From Improbicoccus devescovinae (GTDB lineage Bacteria > Bacillota > Clostridia > Oscillospirales > Acutalibacteraceae): DNA of 64,000 nucleotides. The notes below the pieces were generated by a model, which searched no databases, was not told the DNA's origin, and worked only from the letters and a program-made list of their open reading frames with translations. Shown here piece by piece: positions 1 to 10,400 of this stretch. The stretch lies in the NCBI GenBank assembly GCA_036245095.1, contig BSWA01000002.1, forward strand, positions 263,027-327,026. The letters are read 5' to 3'. Made by a program: the position numbers and the translations under genes. Every line of letters starts with the position of its first letter. Positions within the stretch are counted from its first letter, which is position 1.

Positions 1-40
1 TGGCTATTGTATTTGGACTCGTAAATTTGTCCACGTTTTG

Positions 41-1507
41 CTATTTGCGTTTAGCCGTCAGGGCTTGAATATCTATACCCTTTAGTATCCGTTCTACATT
101 TTTGTTTCGCTTTGTCCAAGATAATTCAGCCTTTTTGGATCTCCCATTACTAAAGAACTTATCGAGTTGCGCTTCTACTGATGCATGCTTTTCTCTATCA
201 TAATCAAAGTATTCGGCGGAACCTAGCGAGATGTTTTGGTCATTTATATACATATCTATTGTTTGTCGTTTTTTAGGGGATATGTTCTTATTGAGGTTAT
301 CGTACTGAAGTTTTATTATCTCGTGAACCACATTAACAAGACTCTTATTAGTTTGCCACCATCGCCAATATCTAGTGGATTTGTTTTTTATTTCTGGGTT
401 ATTGCACCATATTTCCAATGGGCGGGGATTTAAGGTAATTTTTGTTTTTTGTGTAAATTCTTTAATTTGTTTCTTTTTAAATTTGTTCCATGGCTGTGGA
501 ACTGAATTCTTGTTAACTTGATAGTTATATAAATAAGGACTATGTTTGTTTGTGACGTGTTTTATGAGATTATCAATATGTGGGATATCTTCGATCTTTT
601 TATCGGCGTTGCCTGCCATTGGGGATAAATCAACGATTTCGCTTTTGTTATCTAATGTAAACACCAGACACAAACCAGAAACTTCTTTAGGCTTTATTTC
701 GATTTCATGATTATTCTTATTTAAGTTTAATAAATATTGAATATGTTTATTTTTAAATTTTAGCCAGGTTAATTCTTTGCTATTTGTGATATATACGAAG
801 TTTCTTAGGAATTTGGCAGGCATAATTATTTTTTTAAGATCTTCCAGTATAGAAGTAGCTATGAGTTCATGTGGCCCGTGTGAGCCTATTTGTATAGCTG
901 TTGTTTTGCCATTGTATTTGAAATTGCATGTGGCGTTGGCGACCGTTGCCATGTTCGTTTGGGTTGGATCAAAACATTTCGCAAGTGGCCGATATTTATT
1001 GTCCCGTAATGTATTTATAAATCTTTTAAAGTTTATGCGTTTTCTTGCTGAGAGCTTACTTGCAGATGGCATTAACAAACTTAGAAATAGGTAATATACA
1101 AATTGACATGCAATTATGTCTTGAAGCTTCTCGAATTTTTTGTATTCATCAACAGCCCCAAGTGTTTTTTTTAATGCGAAAGCTTTAGAAAGCCCATGAG
1201 ATTTGGCATCGAAGACGTTGTCTTTGTTTACATATTTATTGTTAGGTTTTGTTCCTAACCACGAATATATAATATGTCCAAGCTCTTTGATTTTTTTTGC
1301 TTTGCTCGGGTTTATTTTGGCTAATTTTCCTATTTTTCTTTCGGCATCTTTTACCTTTGTAATTTTGGACGAAAATTTTTCTATATTCTTTAATATTTTG
1401 TAATACTCTTCTTCGTCAGGTACTTTTTTAAAATCTAAACCTTCTGCTATTGTATCTTTCAATCTTTTTTGTATTTTTTCTCGCACCTGAACAATAAAAT
1501 ATGTCAT
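41..1507 (-). CDS. Hypothetical 488-aa protein, lysine-rich, unrecognised
   Basis: I do not recognise this protein. It is basic and asparagine/lysine-rich with no signal peptide and no clear membrane segment; a short hydrophobic patch (about residues 135-150, VYYLFLSLLMP) is probably buried. Two histidine/glutamate clusters stand out: SHGPHELIAT near residue 215 and KHASVEAQL near residue 445. The second faintly recalls the HAE-type motif of nucleic-acid deaminases, but no PCxxC partner follows, so I do not assign that family. I place the start at the ATG at 1507 rather than the GTG nine bases upstream, because the GTG lies inside the ribosome binding site AGAGGTGA. It is AT-rich like the core genes, stands alone and is divergent from the giant gene to its right. 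It could be a toxin or effector, but nothing shows this. Confidence 0.6.
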   Translation of the reverse strand: MTYFIVQVREKIQKRLKDTIAEGLDFKKVPDEEEYYKILKNIEKFSSKITKVKDAERKIGKLAKINPSKAKKIKELGHIIYSWLGTKPNNKYVNKDNVFDAKSHGLSKAFALKKTLGAVDEYKKFEKLQDIIACQFVYYLFLSLLMPSASKLSARKRINFKRFINTLRDNKYRPLAKCFDPTQTNMATVANATCNFKYNGKTTAIQIGSHGPHELIATSILEDLKKIIMPAKFLRNFVYITNSKELTWLKFKNKHIQYLLNLNKNNHEIEIKPKEVSGLCLVFTLDNKSEIVDLSPMAGNADKKIEDIPHIDNLIKHVTNKHSPYLYNYQVNKNSVPQPWNKFKKKQIKEFTQKTKITLNPRPLEIWCNNPEIKNKSTRYWRWWQTNKSLVNVVHEIIKLQYDNLNKNISPKKRQTIDMYINDQNISLGSAEYFDYDREKHASVEAQLDKFFSNGRSKKAELSWTKRNKNVERILKGIDIQALTAKRK

Positions 1508-1806
1508 TGATGTCACCTCTTTTAATTTTATTTTTTGAAATTATAAATAAATCAAGAAGATAAATCAATTAAATTTATATTAAAAAAATAATTTATTGGT
1601 TTGTCTTAAATTTTCTAAGAGCCTGGATCAACATTTGTTCTTGGGCCACAAATTCCCCTTGTATAACCATAGATTTTATTCCTATTAAGGTTTATAATTA
1701 TAAATATGAATATGCCAAAATAAGCATTTATGTTTGTCTATATGGCACAAAAAACCAGTAATAATAACCAAGTTTTATATTGTTTTGTAGAATATTTTAA
1801 AAAATA

Positions 1807-1834
1807 TTGACTTTTTTTCGCTGCGTGTTAAGAT
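1807..1834 (+). promoter_or_regulatory. Sigma-A-type promoter of first giant gene
   Basis: TTGACT at 1807-1812 and TAAGAT at 1829-1834 are separated by 16 bases in AT-rich DNA about 60 bases upstream of the ATG at 1894. The remainder of the 377-base gap before this gene is AT-rich with no other feature I can support. Confidence 0.55.
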
Positions 1835-1893
1835 TTGTTTGATTTAGGATACAAATATAAATTTATACTACTAATTTAAGGAAGGTGGTCCGT

Positions 1894-4800
1894 ATGGCAG
1901 ACAATTTAACAAGCAAATGGAATATCTTTGGGATACCAAATCCCGAATTCGACGTGTTAATTAGCGTACTTTCATGGATTTTAGAAACAGAGCCCTGGGA
2001 TGTGAGATTTGCAAATGCAGCCTCAACAGATCTTTATGCGATTTTTATTGAGGCTGTTAATGAACTCAAAAAAATCGACTCAGAACATGCGCCAAAAATA
2101 CATGTCAGCGAAAAACATTTTGGGGACTTCGTTGCCATGGCTAACAAAATAGGAGGAAATATGACCGGATTAAAAGAAGAACTTTCATTAAAAGTTGCAG
2201 GCGGAGCTGATTCGCAAAAAAACAGATTTACAAAAATATTATCATCATCATTGGCAGCCCTTACTATAGCGAGCGTCCCTGGCGGGACGAATGCGTTTGC
2301 CGCTGCTACATCAACCAACAAGCCAAATGCCACGGCAGGAATAACGAAAAATCACCCCAACAACAAACCAGGACCAACGAACGCATCCCAACAACCCAAA
2401 ACGCCAGTCGGTACCAACGAGCATACGATAAAAGATGCGATGGATACAGTAAAACAATCAAAGCCGCAACTTGCTACCCCGAAAGCCAACAAGTCAGCAC
2501 TTAATCCACTGTATGTTGCGGGGGGCCTCTTGGGTGTTCTTGGCGCTGTAGGGGTCACGGGCTTTGCTGTCAAAAAGCTTATATTAGACAAACGTACGGC
2601 AGACTTAACACACTCTGCGGCATTAGCGCTGATCGAGGGGTTTGACCCCGCTAACGCAAATGCCAAAGGGGACGATAATCAAAAGAAAGAGTATGAAAAA
2701 ATAAACAAAGAAATCCCTCGAGTGATAAAATGGGCAACGTCGATGGACTTAGATAAGGTCACTGAACTCGTTGCGCCCGGGAAAGAACTGTCAACATATG
2801 CAAATAAAGAAAAAAGGGAAGCGCTTGTAAAAAAAATAAAAGAATTAATTTCCATGAAAAACGCAGAAGACAAACCTATATTTAGTGACCTTGAGGCAGA
2901 GAAAAAAGCTAAAGGAAATCTGCAAGCGCTCGCGGACAAAATGAAAGCAATGACAACCGACGCCCCAAAGGCCCGCGACGCCGCGGGCCCCCAAACAGAC
3001 AAGCTTCCGGCTGCAATCGAAATAAATCGAGCAACTTTGAAAAGTGGTGCTGCGTTAGACAACCCCGCAGGACTTTCTAAGTACATTCAAGATTCATCTA
3101 ATTTGGGCGAATTTAACGCGGATTTAATGCTTGAGGACCCAAAATCTATAACCAACCTATCAATCGATGCGCGCACTAAGATGCTCGACTTTGGTTCTTT
3201 AATCCCAATCACGACGAAGATCGGGGGCGAAACGGTGACAGGCTTCGCCCTCCCAGTGACTAAATTGGACACAATAGAGCAAATAACCGCGTTCATATCT
3301 ACCATATGCAAAGGTTTTGGTATTGAGAGAGAAATAATCACAAAAGGGGAGAGCCTGCCAGACATTGGTTCAGCTAAGCCCGAACAGATTACTAAGTTTC
3401 TCACTCCTCCCGCGGCCGATGGTCCCTTCTCTTTTGATACGACACACCACGTCATCGGGGCTGTGCCAGCAGGAACGAAGTTATTGCAACCGGCGAATAT
3501 GACGGACGCTTTTTATGAGGCAACGAAGCCCGGTGTTGATCTCGCGCCGTGGTTAGCCGCGATGGGTGCTCGCGCCGTTCTTGGACCCCAAAACGAAACG
3601 CTGGAGTCCCTACGCTGGCTTATTTTAGTAGAAGCTTTGGCCAAACACAACGCTTCAACGCCCCCACCAAAGGAAACCAAAGTTACTTCAATATCGGCGG
3701 AGGCGCCAGGGACAACACCGGCGGGTGACGACGGACAACCAGATGCCGCATTAGAGCTCGAAGACAGGGGATTCACGGCCAAACCCGCATTCCCGATTGA
3801 CCAACAATTAGTAGATTTGTTGGCCGAATTACCCGAGGATATCGAATCTCCGGGAACTACGCCCACAAATGTAGTCATCGAGGACGACCCCAAAGAGACG
3901 GGGCGAATCAGGGCGGTAGTTCCCGCAAAAGCAACCCCGACCGAGCTTCCAGTTATGATCCTCGCGGGAATTCTTAAAGCAAGCGGGGGCCAAGAAATAA
4001 CAAAAGAAGACGACGTACAAAAAAAACTAGAGACTATTTTCCCAAAAGACACGCCCCTTACAGTTTACTTTGGGTCGACCGACCCGGCGAAAGACACCCC
4101 GCAACAGAAAAAAATGCGAAGACTTAGTAAAGCTATCATTGAGGCTGTTAACTCCCAGAAATTAAAAAATAAGATCGCCATGACGCCTAAAACCCTAGTT
4201 AGGGTTTATAGCCAGTCTCCTGCGCGGCCGCAGACAGCGAAACCAGACCAGGGGGCCGGGGTTCATACGGACGCCTTCGAAGCAACCCCATTCCGCGAAC
4301 TTTTTGAAAAGAAAAACCCACTGACGGGCGAGCCGGGCCCGGTGACTATTGGATCTCTCCCCCTTTCAGAGTTTCCGTTCCAGACAGTCACGCTCGATGA
4401 CAAACGAACAGTATCGCCAAACACGCCTGTCTTTTTGCTCTCCGGGTTGAAGAATCACGGAATCGCAACTGGCCCCGATGTGTTTGGGCAAATCGCGGCA
4501 CTCGTTAGTGCGCTAGGAGGGCTAAAATTAGCATCGGGCGGCGATGTCAACCGGGACGAACTCGTCAAAGCTGCAGATCTACATCAAGGTCCCAGGGCAG
4601 CGTTTGGTTTTGGGTATGACGGGTCCGATCCGATAATGCAGCTTGGCGCATGGGTTGTCGTTTATGCTAACCTATACGCAACAACAGACAAAGAAGAGGA
4701 GAAGGCGAAATGGCTTATCGAGGGCGTCAAGGTTCTTGCGTCGCTAAGGGATGCTACGTTAAAGTATGACGGGGCGGCCGCAGCCACTTCTGTTAATCCC

Positions 4801-6717
4801 TCAACATTAAAAGACGCAGGCGAGCAACTTATAAAAACAATAAACGCGGCGAAGTCGCTAATTAACGATGGGAAGATATCTAACGACCTAGGAAACAAAG
4901 AAAGTATTCGAAATTCACTGCAGAAGCTCGCTGATGAATTGAAGCCTGTTCAGGCGACCCTGAGCGACATTAAAACCAAGGATAAAGAAGATGGTATAAA
5001 AGGGCTGTTCAGCGCCGACGCTAGGTCAGATGCAGCCCCGACCCAGGCAACTGTTTCGGCTATGCCGTCGTTCACATCAGACCCCACAATTGACGGGCTG
5101 GTTCGGGTTGCCGGAACCTATACAAAATCGCTGGTGGGAACCGTTCTTTCTGTCCAAGAGGGAGAGGGGAACCTGAGCCCCGCAGGGTTGCTAGTTAAAA
5201 TGATCGCTTCCGGGGATATAAACGCAGAAGATATTGCCCGGATTTCATCATATGACACCAGTGATGATAGGTCGTCCTGGGTTCTGGAGCGAGCGATTAA
5301 ACACGGGCTAATCCCGAACGGCACAGACCTCCTAACCGTATTAAACTCCCCTTTCGATCAGGTGTTATTCCGCGAAGGGGCCCTCCCGAGGGATTACACC
5401 GGCTTGCCAAACGCGAACAAAAAAAAGATACTCGACGCATTGGTGAAAATAATCGACACCTCACCCGCCATAGTCCTGGCGGCAGGGACGCCGAAAGGGA
5501 AAAGTCACATCGCTGATCTAATCAAACAACTCCAGTCAGGCACAGCATACCGTAAAAAATCCATAAAACAGCCGAAGTCCACGCTACAACTCGGGACCCT
5601 GACGGGGCTAGGGGAGGGGAACGTATTTCCGCCCGAACAAGAGATGGAAAAATTCACGCTAGATGAGTATAAAAAAGCCGCACCAAGTATAAAAGCCCCG
5701 CCCCCCTCACCAACACCCTACCAAATCAGCCTCGCCTACGTGTTCGGCGAAAGTGTGGCCGACCTTCTAAAGGCTCTAAACGCCGCATTGTGCCAGGGAG
5801 ATGCGGCGAAAGTTGATCAATCGGGAACAGCATATTATAACAAATTAAACCATGACAAACCAGTTGCTTGGAAAGATGCAAAACATGATACCCCGGCGTT
5901 CCTGGAATCGGATACGACCCATATAATAAAAACTGGGACTGGGCCTAACATTGTTCTCGATCAAATGATAACCTGTCTCGAGGCCGGCAAAACGGTGTAC
6001 GGCCCTGCTAGCCGATACGGGAAACGCCTGGCAGAAATAACAACGCAAAAGGAACTGCTGGAACGCTATGCCCCTGGCTTTTTGACAGAATCAGACGGCA
6101 AAAAACGAACAGCACTCCTCAAAAAAGCCCGGTTCGCAGCAAAAAACCCAGTAGTAGGAGCTCACGGAACAGTTGGCTATTTCGCCCCACCCGCATATGA
6201 TGAGGGCAACAGTGGGCGAATGACCCTTACTACAGAATTGACGGCGGCAGCAACCGCAAAAGCCGGGTTTCATGTTACAGACACACCGATGGAACAATTT
6301 GTAGGGGCTCTTAAAGAAGCAATTGAAAAAAACCCACAACCCGCCGAGCCCCTTGCAAAAGTTTGCTTGGACCCGAACGGGAAGTACGACCACCAAACTG
6401 GCCCGGGCCAGCTAGGTGCGATTTGCGCGGACCAGGCTGTTGCCTGCGTCGCGCGGTATCTTGCCGTATGCCAAATGAAAAAAGCAACCCAACTAATCTC
6501 GGATTCCGCTCACGAATCAATCTACGTGGGCATAGTTGCTTCAACCATACGTGATTTTTTAGTTGGGATGAATGATCTCGTTAAGACGCACCCACTTGTC
6601 AAGCCAGAAGATCAAAAAGTAAAAGAACTGGTTGCGAAATTCAACCAGAGGTTCGCCGACGGCTCTGCAGGGAAAGCCCAAGCGGCCGAAGCCAAACCGG
6701 GCGCCACTACGTCGTAA
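1894..6717 (+). CDS. Giant membrane-anchored or exported protein, paralogue 1 (1,607 aa)
   Basis: The protein has four parts. Residues 1-105 form a small domain with the motif WNIFG near residue 10, shared with the giant gene at 7440. Residues 110-137 look like an internal signal peptide: a basic start (KNRFTK), a hydrophobic stretch and an AFAA end. A 70-residue Pro/Asn/Thr-rich linker follows, then a second membrane segment at about 206-230 (Gly/Val/Leu-rich, ending KKLILDKR). About 1,370 residues of helical-looking Ala/Lys/Asp-rich sequence with Pro/Thr-rich spacers complete it; I recognise no domain there. I prefer the ATG at 1894 to the in-frame GTG at 1885, because AGGAAGGTG there is the ribosome binding site, as in the paralogue. 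The body is clearly more GC-rich than the core genes while the 5' end is AT-rich. It is probably a surface protein or effector; function unknown. Confidence 0.75.
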   Translation: MADNLTSKWNIFGIPNPEFDVLISVLSWILETEPWDVRFANAASTDLYAIFIEAVNELKKIDSEHAPKIHVSEKHFGDFVAMANKIGGNMTGLKEELSLKVAGGADSQKNRFTKILSSSLAALTIASVPGGTNAFAAATSTNKPNATAGITKNHPNNKPGPTNASQQPKTPVGTNEHTIKDAMDTVKQSKPQLATPKANKSALNPLYVAGGLLGVLGAVGVTGFAVKKLILDKRTADLTHSAALALIEGFDPANANAKGDDNQKKEYEKINKEIPRVIKWATSMDLDKVTELVAPGKELSTYANKEKREALVKKIKELISMKNAEDKPIFSDLEAEKKAKGNLQALADKMKAMTTDAPKARDAAGPQTDKLPAAIEINRATLKSGAALDNPAGLSKYIQDSSNLGEFNADLMLEDPKSITNLSIDARTKMLDFGSLIPITTKIGGETVTGFALPVTKLDTIEQITAFISTICKGFGIEREIITKGESLPDIGSAKPEQITKFLTPPAADGPFSFDTTHHVIGAVPAGTKLLQPANMTDAFYEATKPGVDLAPWLAAMGARAVLGPQNETLESLRWLILVEALAKHNASTPPPKETKVTSISAEAPGTTPAGDDGQPDAALELEDRGFTAKPAFPIDQQLVDLLAELPEDIESPGTTPTNVVIEDDPKETGRIRAVVPAKATPTELPVMILAGILKASGGQEITKEDDVQKKLETIFPKDTPLTVYFGSTDPAKDTPQQKKMRRLSKAIIEAVNSQKLKNKIAMTPKTLVRVYSQSPARPQTAKPDQGAGVHTDAFEATPFRELFEKKNPLTGEPGPVTIGSLPLSEFPFQTVTLDDKRTVSPNTPVFLLSGLKNHGIATGPDVFGQIAALVSALGGLKLASGGDVNRDELVKAADLHQGPRAAFGFGYDGSDPIMQLGAWVVVYANLYATTDKEEEKAKWLIEGVKVLASLRDATLKYDGAAAATSVNPSTLKDAGEQLIKTINAAKSLINDGKISNDLGNKESIRNSLQKLADELKPVQATLSDIKTKDKEDGIKGLFSADARSDAAPTQATVSAMPSFTSDPTIDGLVRVAGTYTKSLVGTVLSVQEGEGNLSPAGLLVKMIASGDINAEDIARISSYDTSDDRSSWVLERAIKHGLIPNGTDLLTVLNSPFDQVLFREGALPRDYTGLPNANKKKILDALVKIIDTSPAIVLAAGTPKGKSHIADLIKQLQSGTAYRKKSIKQPKSTLQLGTLTGLGEGNVFPPEQEMEKFTLDEYKKAAPSIKAPPPSPTPYQISLAYVFGESVADLLKALNAALCQGDAAKVDQSGTAYYNKLNHDKPVAWKDAKHDTPAFLESDTTHIIKTGTGPNIVLDQMITCLEAGKTVYGPASRYGKRLAEITTQKELLERYAPGFLTESDGKKRTALLKKARFAAKNPVVGAHGTVGYFAPPAYDEGNSGRMTLTTELTAAATAKAGFHVTDTPMEQFVGALKEAIEKNPQPAEPLAKVCLDPNGKYDHQTGPGQLGAICADQAVACVARYLAVCQMKKATQLISDSAHESIYVGIVASTIRDFLVGMNDLVKTHPLVKPEDQKVKELVAKFNQRFADGSAGKAQAAEAKPGATTS

Positions 6718-7351
6718 TAAACGTGAGAGCGGCGGGCTCGGGGAACATGTATGTAATCCCCTACCCTTGTTATAAGCCGAGGCTGAATAAATAAACTGCA
6801 AGCAATAACGCTTGTATTTGGCTGGCAAAAAGGTCGGGGCCCGGGGGCGCGCTACAATCCGCCTGTTGGTGCACGCCCAACTAGGTTGGAACTGGTCGAT
6901 GTTATGATGAATATCTTTCGGAAATAAGGAGACAGAGGAAAACAATAGTATTTCGCTATGAGAAATAGATTTATATTTTTTGTTTATGTCTTCAGCCTTT
7001 CTACCCTCATTTATAAAAACAATAACGGGGAGATGTTGATTCGTGTGCGTAGTTTTGGTGCTTACTCCCCTTCCGACGGAGCCGATGTTATGGGGTACCC
7101 CACTATGTCCGGGAGATCGTATTTCTTTTGATTTTCGTGGGCTTTGTCGCTTCGGAGAGCATGCCCAACGCGGCTGGGTGCCGAGGCCCCTTCAGTAATT
7201 ATGTTCCTGCATTATTTATGATGAGCCAAGAATAAATTCTCGGTTGCCCCAGCTGAACATATGATTTATTTGAATTCAACAAAAAAACATGTGAATGAAA
7301 AGGAAAAATTAATTAAATTGAATAAATTCGGATTTGCTTCATACAATATTG
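6718..7351. other. 634-base gap between the giant genes, no gene seen
   Basis: The left half continues the GC-rich composition of the upstream gene and the right half turns AT-rich. I see no open frame with a ribosome binding site. One small inverted repeat (CAAGC-6 bases-GCTTG, near 6799) has no T-run, so I do not call a terminator. It may be decayed coding sequence or a long 3' region. Confidence 0.5.
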
Positions 7352-7380
7352 TTGACAATTGATATCTAGTATGCTAACAT
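7352..7380 (+). promoter_or_regulatory. Sigma-A-type promoter of second giant gene
   Basis: A perfect TTGACA (7352-7357) is followed 17 bases later by TAACAT (7375-7380). The pair lies 60 bases upstream of the ATG at 7440, the same layout as for the first giant gene, so the two paralogues are probably transcribed separately but in the same way. Confidence 0.65.
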
Positions 7381-7439
7381 ACATCACATGATGCAAAATT
7401 ATATTATGTAAAAAACAAAACTTAGGAAGGTGATTTCTT

Positions 7440-10400
7440 ATGACCTCAAACCCCCTTGATAAATACAATATATTCGGTTTAACTTCGCATGAGTTTTCTG
7501 TTATAGTTCAGGTTTTTGTTTGGATTAATTCTAATCCTGATTGGCTTCAAAAATTAAAGACCATGGAAATTGCTGACTTGTATACTTTCTTCACCGCTGC
7601 TGCGAATGAACTGAACCGCCGACGTGGAATCGAAGGAGATATGAATGTTTCAGAGGAAGCCCTTGCTAAATTTGTATCAAAATCTAGTGAGGTTACACAA
7701 AATATGAAAGAAATCAATAACTCGGCTTTATTAGCCGCTGGAGGTTCCCAGCACCACAAAAATAAATTCACGAGGGCCTTATCTGCGTCTTTGGCTGCTT
7801 TAAGCCTTGCCACAGTACCAGGAGCAACAACCGCATTAGCCGCAAACATAGGCGGGCCTGGAAAGCCATCACATCAGCAACAAACAGCAGCCCAAAAACC
7901 GGGTACGGGCGGCCCTACGAAGATCTCTCCGGGCGCCTCGCTAAAACAATCGCATAATAGTAATCAAACACATACCAAACAAGGCCAGCAGCAACAAATC
8001 AAACAGGAAATTGAGAAACAAATAAAGAAGCCGACCCCCTGGGATAAAATTAAAGATCTTCCGGCCGTAGGAAAAGTGGGCCTCGCAGTGCTCGGTGCCG
8101 CTGGTGTCGCCGCGCTGGGCTTCGGAGGCTACAAACTGCTAAGGAATCGTGGGGAAAGCCCAGATGGGGCCGCGAAACTGACCGATGAAGAAAAACAACA
8201 AATGAAAGAACTACAAAATGCCCTAAAAGCAGCGCAAGACGCGCCGTCAGAAGGAGAAAAGAAAGCAGCAATCGAGAAAATCCGAGCCAAACAAAACCTG
8301 TTGGTTAAAATGCATGATCTTAGCAACAACGGCAAGCTTTCCGAAGCTGGGTTATCGAATGAAGATTCGGAAGATTTTAAAAAACGACTTGAAAATATTT
8401 CGACCAACGCTGGTAGATATGACCTATCCGCCGACACGTTAGCAAAATTACAAAACCCACTAGGCCAGAGTAGCGAAGACCCGAAAACCGCGAAGCGGCA
8501 ACAAACCTCTATTTATAAACCCATGCTCGACGGCCTCAAAACTTCCGATTCAAAGCGAGTGCTAGACACCCTAACGAAAGCAATAGACGGGGACTGTCAG
8601 GAGGCAGAGAAGGTTACGGCTGCGCTACTCCGCCACGAGTTTGGCGGGACTACCGACACCGCGAAAATCAAGGCAGCTGCTGAGTCACTCAAATGCCCGG
8701 CGGGAAAATCTAACGAGGTGATGCAGAGCTGGGCGAGAGGGATCCTGGCTGTCCTTAGCAAGGTCCCTCAAGGCTCGGCTGAATTACGGGACGAAATAAC
8801 AAAAACCCAAAAAGAGGCACTTAAAACAGCTCACGAGGCCCCCGCAGATAAAAAGGAGGCGCAAACTTATGCCACGCTCACAGGTGTGCTGGTTGGACGC
8901 GGTAACCTTACGGCTGTAAACGAATATGTGGAAGCGGGCGTCCGAGGGTCCCAGAAAGGGACAATCGGTGTTCCTGCAGGACTTTTGGAGCATGCCATAG
9001 CCAAGGGATTCTTCGAGAAGACGTCTGAGGGGCTCCGAAAAGACGTGCAGGCTATCGCGGGACGAGACCTCCCCGCCTTCTCCCCGGTTGAGATTAAAAA
9101 CCAGCCCAACCACGTTCCGCACAACGACGAGGAGTCATTAAGAGCATGTTTCTCCAAAGAAACAATAGATTACCCGAAGCTAGACGAACTTGCAAAAAAG
9201 TATAACCTTAACTACATCGCGCTCGCCGCGGCAGGCTATGATAGTCTCAGCCGTGTGCCTGACGCAACTAAAGCAAAATACACAAAAAATCTACAGGCTT
9301 TGCTTGAAGATATAATTAAAATCCACTCTATTGTTGCCGCCGGAGAGAAACTGACCGCTGCCGGCCGCTTGGTTTTCTCCCCAGTTGTGACGCATCGCGT
9401 AAATCAGACCACGACCCAAGACGAAGAAGTACTAGAGGCAACGCTCACGCAGATTGAGGCACCAACATACAGCCCAGACAACAAACAATTCAACGCGAAC
9501 TTCCACCCCCACCCCGGATCTTTTCAGGACCTGAACGACCAACAAAAGGAAAGTATACGAAAATTAGCCAAGGAGGAGGTAGCTGTCCTCGCCGCGATAT
9601 TGGCCAGTCAGCCGGAAACCGTGCGGCTCACTTTCTCTCAAGTGAATGTCTGTGGATGCATTCTCCCAACATTATTCCGTCTAGCGCATGTTATTGGGCC
9701 GGACGATTACAAATGGAGCTCAGTCGCACAGGAAAAAATCGCAACCACAGCGATAAAGGCATTCTCCGGCGAAAGCGAAACCAATAAGGGTATACCACAG
9801 TTAGCCAAAAAAATACAAGCCCTAAATAAAAGCTCGGTACGTAGTGACGATCAAGAAGAAACAGAGAGCTCACTTAGTTGGTTCTTTTCTGTGCTCGATG
9901 ACCCAGATTTACGTTCGGACCTTGACGCTCTATTTAGCAACCCGGAATTTCCTCCATTCCTACAAAAGCTCACAACTATCGAAATTGTTCCTGATGAAGC
10001 CGCCCGACGACCGTCTACGAAAAAATATGAGGAACTGCTGGGGCTGACCTCGGATCAACAAGCACTCAAACAAGAATTATATAAGGAAACAGGGTTCCAT
10101 ACGACCCATCCTGTTACTAAAACACCATACGAAATATACCAAGGAAAACAAGAGACGAAGGAAGCGTACGTTGATCGGGTTAGTTCTTACATTTATCCCA
10201 TTTCTACGCCAACCCAAAAAATAGACCCCGATGGAGCGATTGCGATGGTCAATGCGTTCTTGAAAGACCCCGAAGCCAACACGGCGCTTACGGCTCTGGC
10301 AGTTAGTTTGTTTGGCACCGGGCAACCCGAGGCTGCTCAGATTGCCAAGATCGGGGCAGGGTTTATTCTCATGAATGATCTAATAAACGCCGGGGAACAA

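Noticed and set aside
41..1507. Assignment as a nucleic-acid deaminase toxin
   Set aside because: Only a weak HAE-like resemblance exists and the essential PCxxC motif is absent.
2034..4052. Minus-strand frames within the first giant gene
   Set aside because: They are antisense to a long, well-started gene with promoter and ribosome binding site.
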